In this document: positions 48,098 to 58,450 of the stretch, piece after piece
Numbering within the stretch: the stretch's first letter is position 1
How the letters are laid out: each line of letters opens with the position of its first letter
DNA from: Periplaneta americana
Lineage: Eukaryota; Arthropoda; Insecta; Blattodea; Blattidae
DNA length: 64,000 nt
Direction: 5' to 3'
Assembly: GCF_040183065.1 (NCBI RefSeq)
Contig: NC_091124.1
Span: 64,829,501 to 64,893,500 of the forward strand
The notes under the pieces: model-generated
The model's input: only the letters and a program-made list of their open reading frames with translations
Database searches by the model: none
What the model was told of the DNA's origin: nothing
Program-made: the position numbers and the translations under genes

Positions 48098-48307
48098 CAC
48101 TACCGGTCAAAAGTTTTCGATCACCTATCACAACTATGGATTTGTGGTTAAAACAGGGATTTCGTTTTGAATATTCTATCATATTATAATGCTAGAGAGA
48201 GAAAATATTCATTTTATTGGTCTATTTAGTTTTTCCGATCTGTTTGTACATTGAAATAAAGTATATAGTTGTTTTCATAGCTGATAGAAAAATTCTGACC
48301 AGTAGTG
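48098..48307. mobile_element. Tc1-type MITE, 210 bp
   Basis: Left end CACTACCGGTCAAAAGTTTT; right end is the inverse of CACTACTGGTCAGAATTTTT. TA sits at 48096-48097 and 48308-48309. The CACTACCGGTCAAAAGTTT start is widespread among animal Tc1 elements. There is no coding capacity. Confidence 0.85.
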
Positions 48308-48604
48308 TACACCCAAGGAAATATGGATCCTAAGTGCAAAAGATCTATCTCCACTGTATGATCACTACCAGTTAGTCACATATAATTAAACACTTACAAG
48401 ATCCTAGAGCAATAGAAATACACATACAATGGATCCTATCATATGTTGGTATACCAGGAAATGAATGGACAGATACCATAGCTAAAGAAGGCTGTGAACT
48501 AAGAAAAATAACCAAGAGCACATTCACCTACTCTGAAGTATTCTCCAAATGCAAAAAATAAGTAAATGAAATAACTGAAAATAGCCACCACGACATGAAT
48601 GGTA

Positions 48605-48833
48605 GTCGGCCTGGTAGCATAGTTTGTATAGCGCTGCCCTTCTATGCTCGAGGTTGTGGGTTCGAGCCCGGCCCATGTCGATGGCATTTAAGTGTGTTTA
48701 AATGCAAGAGGCTCATGTCAGTAGATTTACTGGCATGTAAAAAAACTCCTGCGGGACAAAGTTCCGGCACACCAGTGACACTGATTTAATCTCTGCAGTT
48801 GCGAGCATCGTTAAATAAATCATAATTTGATTT
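48605..48833 (+). mobile_element. tRNA-derived SINE, 229 bp
   Basis: Starts GTCGGCCTGGTAGCATAG, with TAGCATAGTTTGTATAGCG as the A-box region and GGGTTCGAGCCCGG as the B box of a pol III promoter. It continues to an AT-rich 3' end (GTTAAATAAATCATAATTTG). The 13-bp duplication GACATGAATGGTA is at 48592-48604 and 48834-48846. It is inserted in LINE A, a few codons past the RNase H region. Confidence 0.9.
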
Positions 48834-49025
48834 GACATGAATGGTATGAAGAGCAGCAACCAGGAGCAGCCATCAACTGTCAATGTAGCAGATAATCACA
48901 AACTGCAATAGCAAGTTTAAAAAGTGGCACACAAAGTATGTGAAGATAATTGCAGCTCAGAAGATATTCCCATTGTGTACAAAATGCAACACAGAACCAG
49001 CCTCACCAAATCACATCCTGACGTG

Positions 49026-49979
49026 TGTGTGTGTGTGTGTGTGTATCTAATGCTCTGGATTTAACAATGAAGTCATCATCCTTCTTGCTTCCCAATATTT
49101 TGATGGAAGGTCCACAAATGTCCTAAGAGTTTCACAATTAGCCAGGTGCTCCATCTCCATGTCCTCTTCTCTGGTGCACAGTAAGCATTTAGGTGAATTC
49201 AGTACTCCAATACAATGGAGGTGTTTACTGAGGCAATCATGACCAGTAATCAATCTAAACATGGCCATGGCAGATTTTCGAGGTAGATCAGGAATTAGTT
49301 TTGGATCTTTGAGTGATTCTTTCCATTTTGAATTTTGATGTTTTGCCTGTTCGCTGTTACTTATTCTTTTTATGACTCGTTTTATTGATTCATATGGGAA
49401 CTTGAAATTTGTTTTTAAGTTGATTTTAGTTCCTTTCTTTGCTAACATATCTGCTTTCTCGTTACCGTTCAGTTCACAGTGGGCCGGGATCCACTGGAAG
49501 ACCAATTTTTTATTTAGCATTTGAATTTGTTTTACCATGCAATGAATTTCTTTTACTTTTTCCATTTTAGGGAATGTAGTTGAGCTGATGGACCGGATTG
49601 CAGCTTTGGAGTCAGACAGGATGACTATATTTTTGCACTGGTTTAGCCAAACAAATACATTTTGAAGTGGTGTATAAATGGCTTCAACTGTACTTGCCAA
49701 CATTTTTATAAAGAGAAAAGTATTGACAAGTAGCTCCTGCTCCAGCTCCTTCATTTTGATCCATGAGAGATCCATCAGTGTAAATGTACAACCAGTCCTT
49801 TTGTGGATATTTTCTATTAATTGTTTGTAGGGCAATGGCTTTTGCTACTTCTGGATTTATATCTTTTTTGTTGAAGACTTCATCAAGATCAAGGCAGCAG
49901 TCTACTTTGAAGTTATTAAGTGGATTACATCGAGACATCAAGTTTTCCTTTTCACTTGGTATTTATAGATTTTTTTAAG
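49026..49979 (-). mobile_element. LINE B: 5'-truncated insertion with (AC)n tail
   Basis: The 14-bp duplication CACATCCTGACGTG is at 49012-49025 and 49980-49993, inside LINE A. On the minus strand the element ends in (AC)n, seen as (GT)n on the plus strand up to 49044. It carries the RNase H part only. Confidence 0.85.
49047..49941 (-). pseudogene. LINE B RNase H and C-terminal domain
   Basis: RNase H blocks are visible on the minus strand: YIYTDGSLMDQNEGAGAG (first catalytic Asp), VILSDSKAAIRSI (second) and WIPAHCELNGNEKADMLAKK (His and last Asp). A C-terminal region follows, with LIPDLPRKSAMAMFRLITGH and a knuckle CLLCTREEDMEMEHLANC. One frameshift near 49725 separates two otherwise open frames (49684-49941 and 49047-49835). 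It is a relative of the LINE at 62440-64000 but clearly a different subfamily. Confidence 0.85.
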
Positions 49980-50440
49980 CACATCCTGACGTGTATAGGC
50001 CTCACTTCAGACTACATACACACAGAACCAAAAAAAAGTGATACCCAGCTGCAATAACACAACTTCATGGATTTGTTCTAAGGATCTCGGGATAACGAAG
50101 AAGAAGAAGAAGAAGAAGAAGAAGAAGAAGATATACACTTTGATACCAAAGAAGTCGTGTGGTGTGTTTATATGTATTTCCAGAGCAAATATGACAATGC
50201 AAGGAATGGAAGACGTTTTCAGTAGCGAAGATAAGGTGTAAATACTGGGTAGGCTGAAAAAATCTGCTTACCTTATATCTTTCTATACAGCAGATGTTTA
50301 CCGGCTTTTTAATCAAAATTGTTTGTGACACAGATCCCACTACCACTACCACTCATTTTCACTTCCAAACAGAATACAGGTATAACAATATAACTTAATT
50401 GTCTCAAGAGCATCCTGTTAGCCAAGGATATTTCTTTATA

Positions 50441-51582
50441 TAATGAAACCTGTTCAAATCGGAACCTGAATAATCCGGAATCCTGTTTATTTCGGAACAA
50501 TTTATTGGTCCCGGAGCGTTTGTATTATGTATAATTTTTACTGAATAAAACGGAAACTGTCCAACATGGAAATGGAAACTGCCTGCTACTGTTCAAAACG
50601 GAAATAATATTTTGGGCACACTGCTTTAATGTAAACTATATTTTGAAACAGCATGTAATTTCAAGGAATATACGAAATATGTAGTTCATTAAGATAAAAA
50701 CAAGTTTCCTTTGCAGAATTTTAAAGGGTGCGAGGGTGTGTTGGCCTGTCGCTCATAAATTTTATTACCCTGTTGACTAGGCAGACTAGTCCCTTCAAAG
50801 ATTTTCACACCCGTATACTGTCGTAGCTAGACAGAGTGCAAGTGTAGCGATTTCCTGGTAAAAAAAAAGTTGCATAAAGTGTGGCATTACCATTAAGTGA
50901 TGAAGTAAAAGTTATCGAGTTAAAGGAAAATTAGAAACGAAGTGTATGTGAAATAATGTTGAAGTTCAGTTGTGGAAAATTCAAGTGTGACACTTAAAAA
51001 AAATAAAGATCATAATGAGTGAGTGGCTTGCGGTCAATATTGGTAACATAAAAGGAACCAGAAAGAAACTGTTTATGTGGAAATAAATGAACTGTTGTGG
51101 GAGTGGCTTCTTCATGAGCCTTCAAACAACATGCCAATTTCTGGATGTATTCCGCAAAGCAAGCCATTGAACTGGCAAAGAAATTAGATAAACTAGAATT
51201 CAAGGCTTCTAATGGATGGCTCCTGGTCCAATTAATTAATAATGTGCAGTGATATACAGTGCAATATTATAGTATAGTGTTAGATATTAAAATTTAGTAG
51301 TGTTTAACGACTACTGAGGAGTCACGATAACATTTATACAGAAAATGAGTTTTAATGACGATGATTCACCAACAGAATAAGCGACAGAAGACTGATTTAA
51401 TGTGAGTAGTGTTAAACAGAATATTTTGTATTTTTTGCAGTTTGCGGCATGCCATTTTGTTTTTCATGTATACAAATGATAAAATATTCCATTTTAATTT
51501 CACACCTGAATAATTCGGAAACCTATCCACAATGGAAAAAAAATTAGGACCATGTCACTTCCATCTTGAACAGGTTTTACTG
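50441..51582 (+). mobile_element. Pogo/Tigger-like element, 1,142 bp
   Basis: The right end is the inverse of CAGTAAAACCTGTTCAAGAT. The left end (TAATGAAACCTGTTCAAATC) matches it apart from the outermost bases. TA is present at 50439-50440 and 51583-51584. It contains a decayed CENP-B-type DNA-binding region. Confidence 0.8.
50876..51230 (+). pseudogene. Tigger transposase N-terminal (CENP-B-like) relic
   Basis: The translation reads LPLSDEVKVIELKEN, then a second helix-turn-helix region ending KQAIELAKKLDKLEFKASNG with several stops and frame changes. KVKVIEL and ELAKKLxxxEFKASNGW are typical of the paired CENP-B DNA-binding domains of pogo/Tigger transposases. The catalytic DDE part is missing. 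Confidence 0.7.
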
Positions 51583-52759
51583 TACCATGAAAATTGAAAT
51601 TTTCTATTTTATCTCCATCTGCTATTTTAATATGTAAATGTAGTGTCGATCTCCTATCTTTGTAAGCTCATTTTGTTTCATATGTCCAACTTGAAAATTG
51701 TTTCTCTTTTAATTCTACAAATAATGACTTCAATGTTCTCACAGTATGAGCCATTTTACACAAAATTAGTATGCAACACACATATGCATGACTTTTGATT
51801 AAACTAACACTCAACAATGCAGTGCATTCACAGAAAACCAACATAGCGTGACATATTATATAGCCATGTTGAGGCTAGCCACACCTCTTGCTACTGAGTC
51901 GTAGAGTCGCCACTGATAATTTTTCCTTTAGTCATGTTTTGGAGAGAATACTTAACACTACAAATTAAAATTTCATGGTCCTCATTGTGGAAAGTACCGA
52001 AAGGTATAGGATTTCAGTAAAGAAGAAACGAGGAAAATAAGAAATATTAATGGAATGTGGCGACATTGTTGCCCATTGCAAAGAATGTTTAAGAAGAACG
52101 AGAAAAATGAAGGAATTAGGAAGACCTATAATATTTTTTATTAGATGAAATTATTTTTAGTGTAGTTCTGTAACTTATTTTACGTTAATATACGCCTTTA
52201 GTTCAATTTGTTTTTATCACTGTAGTTCTGAAGCATCCTATATATAGTGTAGGTGGTCAGACCATTTGAAATTTCAGCAGGAAACTTCCTTCTATAAGAA
52301 AAACAGAGTATAGCATGGTACCCATTAGATCACTGATGAAGACACACTGTAAAGTCAAACACGAAAATTGCAGTATAATTTCGTGGAACATTTTGTAAGA
52401 CAAGAGGAAGAATGTAATTTCAAGTACAATGTTCTAGAGTCTACCAGTGATGTACTGTGAGTGCAGAGAAATTCGTGGAAAGATTGTGCAAGAAGGGGTA
52501 GATCATACACGAGATAGAAGAAGATATGTCTTTCAACGTTCATAGAGCACAAAAGAACAATAATAATTATTTATGAAATTATTGACACTTCAAGCAAGAA
52601 TCCTTTTACTGCATTCATGTTAGCTTAGCTAGTTAGTTCAGATTTTATGCCATGAATGTCTCTGGTTAATACATACATTTATTTCGTATACATACGTGTA
52701 TATGAATCATGTTTTGCAGTAGTACAGTATATAGAAAACTATAAATAAGTCACACTTAC
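51583..52759. other. Intronic, no recognisable feature
   Basis: AT-rich; short minus-strand frames (for example 52355-52552) have no recognisable domain. Confidence 0.4.
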
Positions 52760-52938
52760 TGGTTTTTCTTGAGGATAGGTACTCTCCAGTTGAATAAAAA
52801 CTTTGAAAACATTTTCTTTTGCATTCAGATATCGTTTAAAACCATTGGATTCTCGTTCTGAAAATGGCTGGTTTCCAGGGTTTTCCTGCAGACACCTGGC
52901 TCGTTCTTCAGAACCAACAGTTGAACAATTTTTTCCAC
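52760..52938 (-). CDS. M14 carboxypeptidase-like protein, exon 2 of those found
   Basis: A 179-bp exon with acceptor TTTGTTCTAG and donor GTAAGTGT. It begins by completing a codon from exon 1 and reads GGKNCSTVGSEERARCLQEN, then PGNQPFSERESNGFKRYLNA and ENVFKVFIQLESTYPQEKP. In M14A enzymes the order is GxxxNPCSxxYxGxxxFSExExxAxxxFI, then FKAFLSIHSYSQ, in which the His is the third zinc ligand (His196). Here the aligned residues are FKVFIQLESTYPQ: Glu stands in place of His. The exon is fully open and ends in phase 0. Confidence 0.85.
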
Positions 52939-53582
52939 CTAGAACAAATCATGATATATTATACCAGTATATAACTTGCATGTACATATACACGTGCCTG
53001 TAAAGGACTGATACACTTTTGAGGTTAAAATACGAAGGAAACTACAAAGCATACCCACAAGTACTGGATTTACTCGAATATGTTGTTGTCTAGTGCCTTG
53101 CATCTGGCAATGAAGCCATTAGCAGATTTACTCGAATATAAGACGAGGATTTTTTCAAATTTTTGCATTTGAAAAATGGAGGGTCGTTTTAAATTTGGAT
53201 ATTAAGAAAAAATATACATGTTGCCTATTTTTTTTATGTTGCACAGTACACTAAATAATGCCGCAGACGTAGTTGTTTCTCCTATGTTCTGCTTGTTCAC
53301 AATATTATTGATTTGAGAGGTATATGAGGAAAAAAACTATTGTATTCCAAATGTTTGCTGTACTTCAACTTGAACCCTATAAAGCCATTTAATTAGTTTG
53401 TGTAACTTACATAGTTTTTTTTTAAATAGAATATTCAGACTGTTAAGCCCTACAGGGATATATAGTTTTTTTTTTTAAATAGACTGTTAGGCCTTATAGG
53501 AATGGAAACATTTTGGCGAATCCCTTGCAAAATTTCGCGAACCCCTCACGAACCACAGTTCGGGAAAAGCTATTCTACAGTG
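52939..53582. repeat. Intronic; partial MITE with TTTACTCGAAT ends near 53075-53200
   Basis: CTGGATTTACTCGAATATG (about 53085) and CAGATTTACTCGAATATAAG (about 53127) resemble the terminal words of the TA-flanked elements at 57374 and 57986. A hairpin follows (CAAATTTTTGCATTTGAAAA). Borders are not clear. The remainder is AT-rich with no gene. Confidence 0.4.
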
Positions 53583-54440
53583 CAGGGGTGGCTCTATAAT
53601 AAGGACTGCAGAGCTGCAGAACCGCCATTTAAATGGACCTAAAAATTAAAAATGTAAAACGTGCTTTTATGTAATCTAGTTCATTATTTCATTTATTTTT
53701 CCAATTCATTCTCCTTCGATTCGAGATTTTACTGTCTGAAGGAGCCTTGAACTGCTTGAGAATTTTAGCTGTAGTGTACTTTTCGGATCTGTGATCGGCA
53801 GTTCCTGAAGCTCAATGTAGGGTAGTCGGCAGCAGAAAACTGGTTTTCTTCACCGTCCCATAAGACTGCATTAGAGCTGCAACTGAAGCAGCTGTCTCCG
53901 AATACACAAAAGAACCGTCAACACCCTCATCTCTTTATGACCTGCGTTAGAACACATAGGCTTCTGGACTACTGTATATCATTACACCTCCAGTGTGTTA
54001 TAGTAGTGTGGGTGGTGTGATGTGACTAGTCAGTGTGCCTAAGGAAATATTTTATATTAAAAATGAATGAAATGAAAACCTAATCGACCAACTCTTTTCG
54101 AAATTAAAAGAGAAATTGCATGTTAACTTAAGAAATTAGGACGTCCTACACAAAATTTAAATATTGAAATTTCTGGAAAAAGTCGAGGAAATCATGTAGC
54201 CTAGTAGTAATTTTAATATCGAAATGTGTAATAGAAACGATTGGTTTTTTGCTGCGCTCATGAAAACAATTTCTCCCCCACCCGTGTATTCTGTTTAGAG
54301 GAGAAAATACATGGACAAACACCGGATTGAAGAATTTATTTAATTTGACTTAAAAAACTAGAAAAGCTTATGAGGGTACATCTCCATAGTGACTAGTTGT
54401 GGGACAGATGTAGCGCACGTACGGTTGGAGTACAATTTCG
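53583..54440 (+). mobile_element. hAT (ZMYM-type) transposon relic
   Basis: CAGGGGTGGCTC at 53583 is a typical hAT end; no right end was found. At about 54120-54300 the translation contains, across two frames, KLGRP-like words, FNIEMCNRNDWF and then FSPTPVFCLEEK. This resembles the TTF-type zinc-finger part of ZMYM-like hAT transposases (NxxWLCGCxxxNALFCFPCLLF). Frameshifts are frequent and the catalytic region is not visible. Confidence 0.4.
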
Positions 54441-54559
54441 GGTGCACAGTCAACTTCGAGAAGGGCTGTAATTATACGCGTTATCTGCTTTAGATGCAAT
54501 TAACACATGCGTTTGCTAAATACACTATTTTTCATGCAGAACTGCCAACCTTTGTAACC

Positions 54560-54860
54560 GCAGGCCGCTACTGCTACAGTGTCAAGTTTCTGGTTTTTTT
54601 GGTTGGATGTTTAGTATTTTCATGTCAGTGTCTATGTTCTGCAGTTATGATTGGAGTTTGTGATGAGTTCTGCATAGGTTGAATTATTGTGTGGTTTGGT
54701 TATGGCTGTGATAATTATGTTCCTTGCAACGTGTTTGAAATGATCTTCAGTCTGTCCAATGTGTAGAAGTCATTGCAACTTCTGCATGATAGTTTGTATA
54801 CACCTGCTAAGTTCCACAACACATCCTGAACACTCAGCTGAATTTAAAAACACACACTCT
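54560..54860 (-). pseudogene. Penelope-like element, GIY-YIG endonuclease fragment
   Basis: The minus strand reads WNLAGVYKLSCRSCNDFY and, after a one-base shift, HIGQTEDHFKHVARN then AITKPHNNSTYAELITN. This matches the GIY-YIG endonuclease of Penelope-like retroelements (GVYKLxCxxCxxxYIGQTxRxFxxRxxEH ... NNSxxAEHI). The reverse transcriptase is not seen. The frameshift and stops show that it is inactive. Confidence 0.65.
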
Positions 54861-55229
54861 TTTCGACACAATCATGAACATACCTACTCCACCACTGAAA
54901 CTCACTAGGCTTTTGAGAATGGCGCAAACCACATCGAAACTAGTCAGTCAGGTAATTTACCATAATATTAACACAGTAAAGCAGTTATTACTTGTTCAAT
55001 AACATTAATCAGTGATTATACAAGTGTTAGAAGATTACATCCAAGAATGAAGTAAGATTATTACTACATTAATATGATCTACCTGAGATATTACCTAGTA
55101 GTAACTGGGCACTCTAAGTACAACCATGCCCAAAATCCAATGGCCATTTATACTTTTTCCGACGAAATGTTCCTAAAATAAATGGTATACCTATATGTCA
55201 ATGTCAAAGATGAAGGGGTGTCTGAGAGA
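54861..55229. other. Intronic, no recognisable feature
   Basis: No gene. A segment near 55180-55230 (TATACCTATATGTCAATGTC, GGGGTGTCTGAGAG) has a diverged copy near 56005-56045. Confidence 0.4.
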
Positions 55230-55940
55230 CTTCAGTCATCCACACTAAGTAAAGAGAAAATGTTGTTGTTATTTTCTAATGCCAGGCATTTGACAATAAA
55301 GTCATTTGACCTCTTACACTCCAATATTTTTCAAAGATACTGTCAGATTTTGATGTGTTCCGAACCCATTTCTTGATTTGAGTTGCACAATGGGCAGTTA
55401 GGGGACTATTCCAATTCTATGCAGATGTTTGGCCAAACAGTCATGGCCTGTTGCCAATCTAAATGCAGCTACAGACGATTTTCGTGGTAAATCGGGAATT
55501 AACTGTGGATTATGATGCAGAGAGTTCCATTTTTCCCCTTGAGATTGTGTTATCAAATTTTGTTTGTTGAAGTCTAAGTATGCATATTTAATAAATCTTT
55601 TCACAGAGTAATACGCAGATTTAGTAACAGGTCGTCCTTCTTTGCTAAAGCATCCGCATTCTCGCTTCCCAGGATTCCACAATGGGATGGTATCCATTGG
55701 AATACAATTCTTTTATTGAGTGTTATTGAGAGAGCATTTTAGTTATTTCTGCTGTTTGAGGTGAAGGTGTGTGTCTAAAGACTATTGATAGAATAGCTGT
55801 TTTGGAGTCTGACAATATAACTGCATTCTTAAATTTATTTATGTAAAATGTAAGATATAAGAAGTGAGATAAACATAATGGTAAGAAATTAGTATTGTTT
55901 AAGAATTTGGAATGTAATTCTCAGGGCTTCTCTGCTTCCA
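55230..55940 (-). pseudogene. LINE RNase H/C-terminal fragment
   Basis: The minus strand reads NAVILSDSKTAILSIV near 55830. After frame changes come SWEARMRML, AYYSVKRFIKYAYLDFNKQN, LIPDLPRKSSVAAFRLATGH and CLAKHLHRIGIVP. The segment YYSVKRFIKxxYLDFNKQNL is nearly the same as in the LINE at 62440-64000, so both are one family. The tail (LKSRNGFGTHQNL...) is frameshifted. It lies in an intron of the carboxypeptidase-like gene. Confidence 0.8.
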
Positions 55941-56784
55941 AAACCCTATGGGCATAATTATGCTGTCTTGAAATTTTGATGACGCAAATTCACGTTAATA
56001 GGTGGTATATCTATATCAGGCGAAGTTCAAAGGGTGTCTGAGAATCTCACATCATTCAAACTACAGATAGAATGTACGTGTGGAATAAAACTTCCAAGAT
56101 AGTACTGTTTAAAAGTTTAAAATCTAACTCCCAGGACTTTCCTCATTGCAGCTGTTTTCAAATACAGTTTAAAAGATTTTTAACAAAGCAAGATGAGTCA
56201 TGGTAAAACACTACACTTGCATTCATTTGGGAAGTGTTGGATCCTAATCCTGGAGTCAATGTACTTGATCGTAGTTTCTAAGATCTCCTCGATTATAAAT
56301 AACTAGGAATCTAGCTATTTGCAAAGCGAATGCCAGACTGAATCCCAACTACAAACAAGCATACAGATACTGACTCGAAACACATGGTTCACAATGGACG
56401 TGTCTGTAGACAACTCAGATATGGTCAACAGAATATATATGAATAAAGATTCATGAATTGTAACATCAGGTACATGTTAGTAGATAACAAGACATTGAAA
56501 GTTTACATGTCTGTGGACTAGCCAGTAGATGCCAGACAAAGGGACATTTAATATATCAACAATGTATCATTCCCAACAGTTACGATATGATATCGCAGTT
56601 AAGATAGACTACAAAAAATAATTTTAATTTCAGTACATTTTGACTCACAATTTAAAGAATGTGAAGACTTTTGGGGATGTGACTGTGATTATGTTTTGTA
56701 GTTTGCTTGAAGAGAAAATTGAAAATGGCTACTCTCCTGTACAGGAGCCCTATAAACGTCATAGTTAAGTGTTACTGTACTTAC
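55941..56784. other. Intronic, no recognisable feature
   Basis: No gene is supported. It includes the second copy of the short repeat noted near 55180 (about 56005-56045). Confidence 0.4.
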
Positions 56785-56887
56785 TTTTCCAATGGAAGTC
56801 AAAGTTACGATCGATATTCACACCAGCACAATACTGACTTTCACAATTCCTTTCTGTTGGATTTCTATTCAGCCTCAATGGAACACG
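56785..56887 (-). CDS. M14 carboxypeptidase-like protein, exon 1 of those found
   Basis: A 103-bp exon with acceptor TCCTCTTCTTCCAG and donor GTAAGTAC. It encodes RVPLRLNRNPTERNCESQYC and AGVNIDRNFDFHWK plus one base. This is the classical M14 block: WRKxRSxxxxxxCxGVDLNRNFDFHW. Arg145 (substrate carboxylate binding) is kept in the DRNFDFHW block, while the preceding Asn144 is Asp. The exons for the first two zinc ligands (HAREW motif) and for NPDGY were not found between here and the window end; they probably lie beyond it or are hidden among transposons. Phase 1 at the donor joins exon 2 correctly (HWKSGGKNCS). Confidence 0.85.
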
Positions 56888-57373
56888 CTGGAAGAAGAGG
56901 AAATTTTACCATGTGAAGATATATATAAATGAAATCACATTCATAGTACACAAATTCTTTCATTACAATTTAGAATTTTACTTTCTTATTATGCTAAATA
57001 TGCAGAAAAAGGATTGTTGTGCCACAAAAATTAATTTCAAGAATTTCACTGAAATACATGTTTTCAGTATCCTTGATAGAAAAAAAAAATAAATAAAAAA
57101 ACTTAGCACGCCATCAGTCTGTTCATGTTCATATTTTTCTCCTAAACTATTAAAGGAATTTTGTTCAAATTCAAGATCACTGAGAACATAAAAAAACAGC
57201 TATTTTGCTGAAAAATTATACAATACACATTTAGGCCTATTTAGTGAAAACTGACTTTATGATGATTTTCTTGGATTTCTTTTAAACAAGTTGAAATGAG
57301 AAAGAAACTGTGTAAATCGTATGTCTCCAAAAATGTTTGCTGTAAGGAAATTAATTATCAATAATATAAATTA
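56888..57373. other. No recognisable feature
   Basis: AT-rich sequence upstream of the first exon found, probably intron. Confidence 0.4.
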
Positions 57374-57535
57374 CCATGTATACACGAATACTCCATGCAT
57401 ATTTTTTCCGAAATTTATCGAAGAAAATCTGGGGTGCGCACATTATTTGAAATAAGATTGGTACTGCTTCACCTCAAATGCTTTTTTAATTTTCTCTTCT
57501 AAAATTATGTGTGCAGATTATTCGCATATATACGA
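57374..57535. mobile_element. Small TA-flanked MITE, 162 bp
   Basis: Left end CCATGTATACACGAATACTC; right end is the inverse of TCGTATATATGCGAATAATC. TA lies at 57372-57373 and 57536-57537. The ends resemble those of the element at 57986-60333 (CCGTATTTACTCGAATCTAA). No coding capacity. Confidence 0.6.
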
Positions 57536-57716
57536 TAGTTTAAACAACCCTTTATTCAGGTAGAACAGTAACTGGCGGATGTGCTCGCAGGTTAACTTGC
57601 ATCATATCAAACTGAGTGGTAATTTTTTTTTCTTTTTTAATATCAGTTATTGGTTGCATGAGTAAAAGCTTCTACTTTAGAGTTTGAAACACTGTTATAT
57701 TGTTATTGTATGATAA

Positions 57717-57973
57717 ACATATCGATGGCTAAGAAGTGATATCTCGTACCTACAAAAATGATACTTTAGTTTAACTACATTGTTATTTAGATTAACTACA
57801 TTATTATGTTCACAAGATTTGACAGTTAACTAATATTCTGTCCTCGAGTATTGCAAAGTAGAAACATATATAAAAAGTTTGTGTAGTTTAAAAAAAATCA
57901 TTTTTGAAACAGTTTTTTTATTCACCTGCAAATTTACAGATACGAGGTACCACTTCTTAGCCATCAATATGTG
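57717..57973. repeat. Inverted repeat, ~33-bp arms
   Basis: ACATATCGATGGCTAAGAAG at 57718 pairs with the inverse of CTTCTTAGCCATCAATATGT near 57953. Matches continue to GATATCTCGTACC against GATACGAGGTACC. About 190 bp lie between the arms. No target duplication was read; it is probably a MITE remnant. Confidence 0.6.
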
Positions 57974-58450
57974 GTATAAAGATTACCGTATTTACTCGAA
58001 TCTAATGCGCACATTTTTTAAACTGAATTTATTCTCCAAAATCGGGGTGTGCATTAGAATTGATGGCGCACTAGATTCATATGCAAACTCGAAAATTCTG
58101 CTTATCATTCTCCTTAGATTTTGTGTTTGCTTCGGCTCTGTTTGGAGTACCTTACTGCTCGTTGTTCCTCAACATTCCTCACTTTGCATGCTTCTGAATT
58201 TTTGTAAGCATTGTTGTTAATACTGGTAAAAACCTCAAAGTGAGTTATACTTGATCAGGAGATGGAAGACAAAAAGTGAAGGATGTTGTATGAAGCAAGT
58301 TCCAGTATTTTGTTTAACAGTTATAAATCTGTATGCAGATGATCTAGTAATGACAGCTCGGTCCTTATCAGTACTGGAAGAGGCCAATGAACAAATGAAA
58401 AATGTAACAAAGAAATTAGGTTTAGAGGTAAATGTGAATAAAATGATGTA

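Larger units (their letters stand above)
48310..50130 (+). pseudogene. LINE A: RNase H-bearing 3' part, interrupted twice
   Basis: The plus strand near 48395-48560 reads as the end of a LINE RNase H domain (IEIHIQWIPSYVGIPGNEWT, DTIAKEGCELRKI), the I/jockey-type arrangement. The sequence resumes after a SINE (48605-48833), then after a second LINE (49026-49979). It ends in a GAA tail at 50097-50130. Stops are common. Both interrupting elements have clean target duplications, so LINE A is the oldest layer. It lies in an intron of the carboxypeptidase-like gene. Confidence 0.7.
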
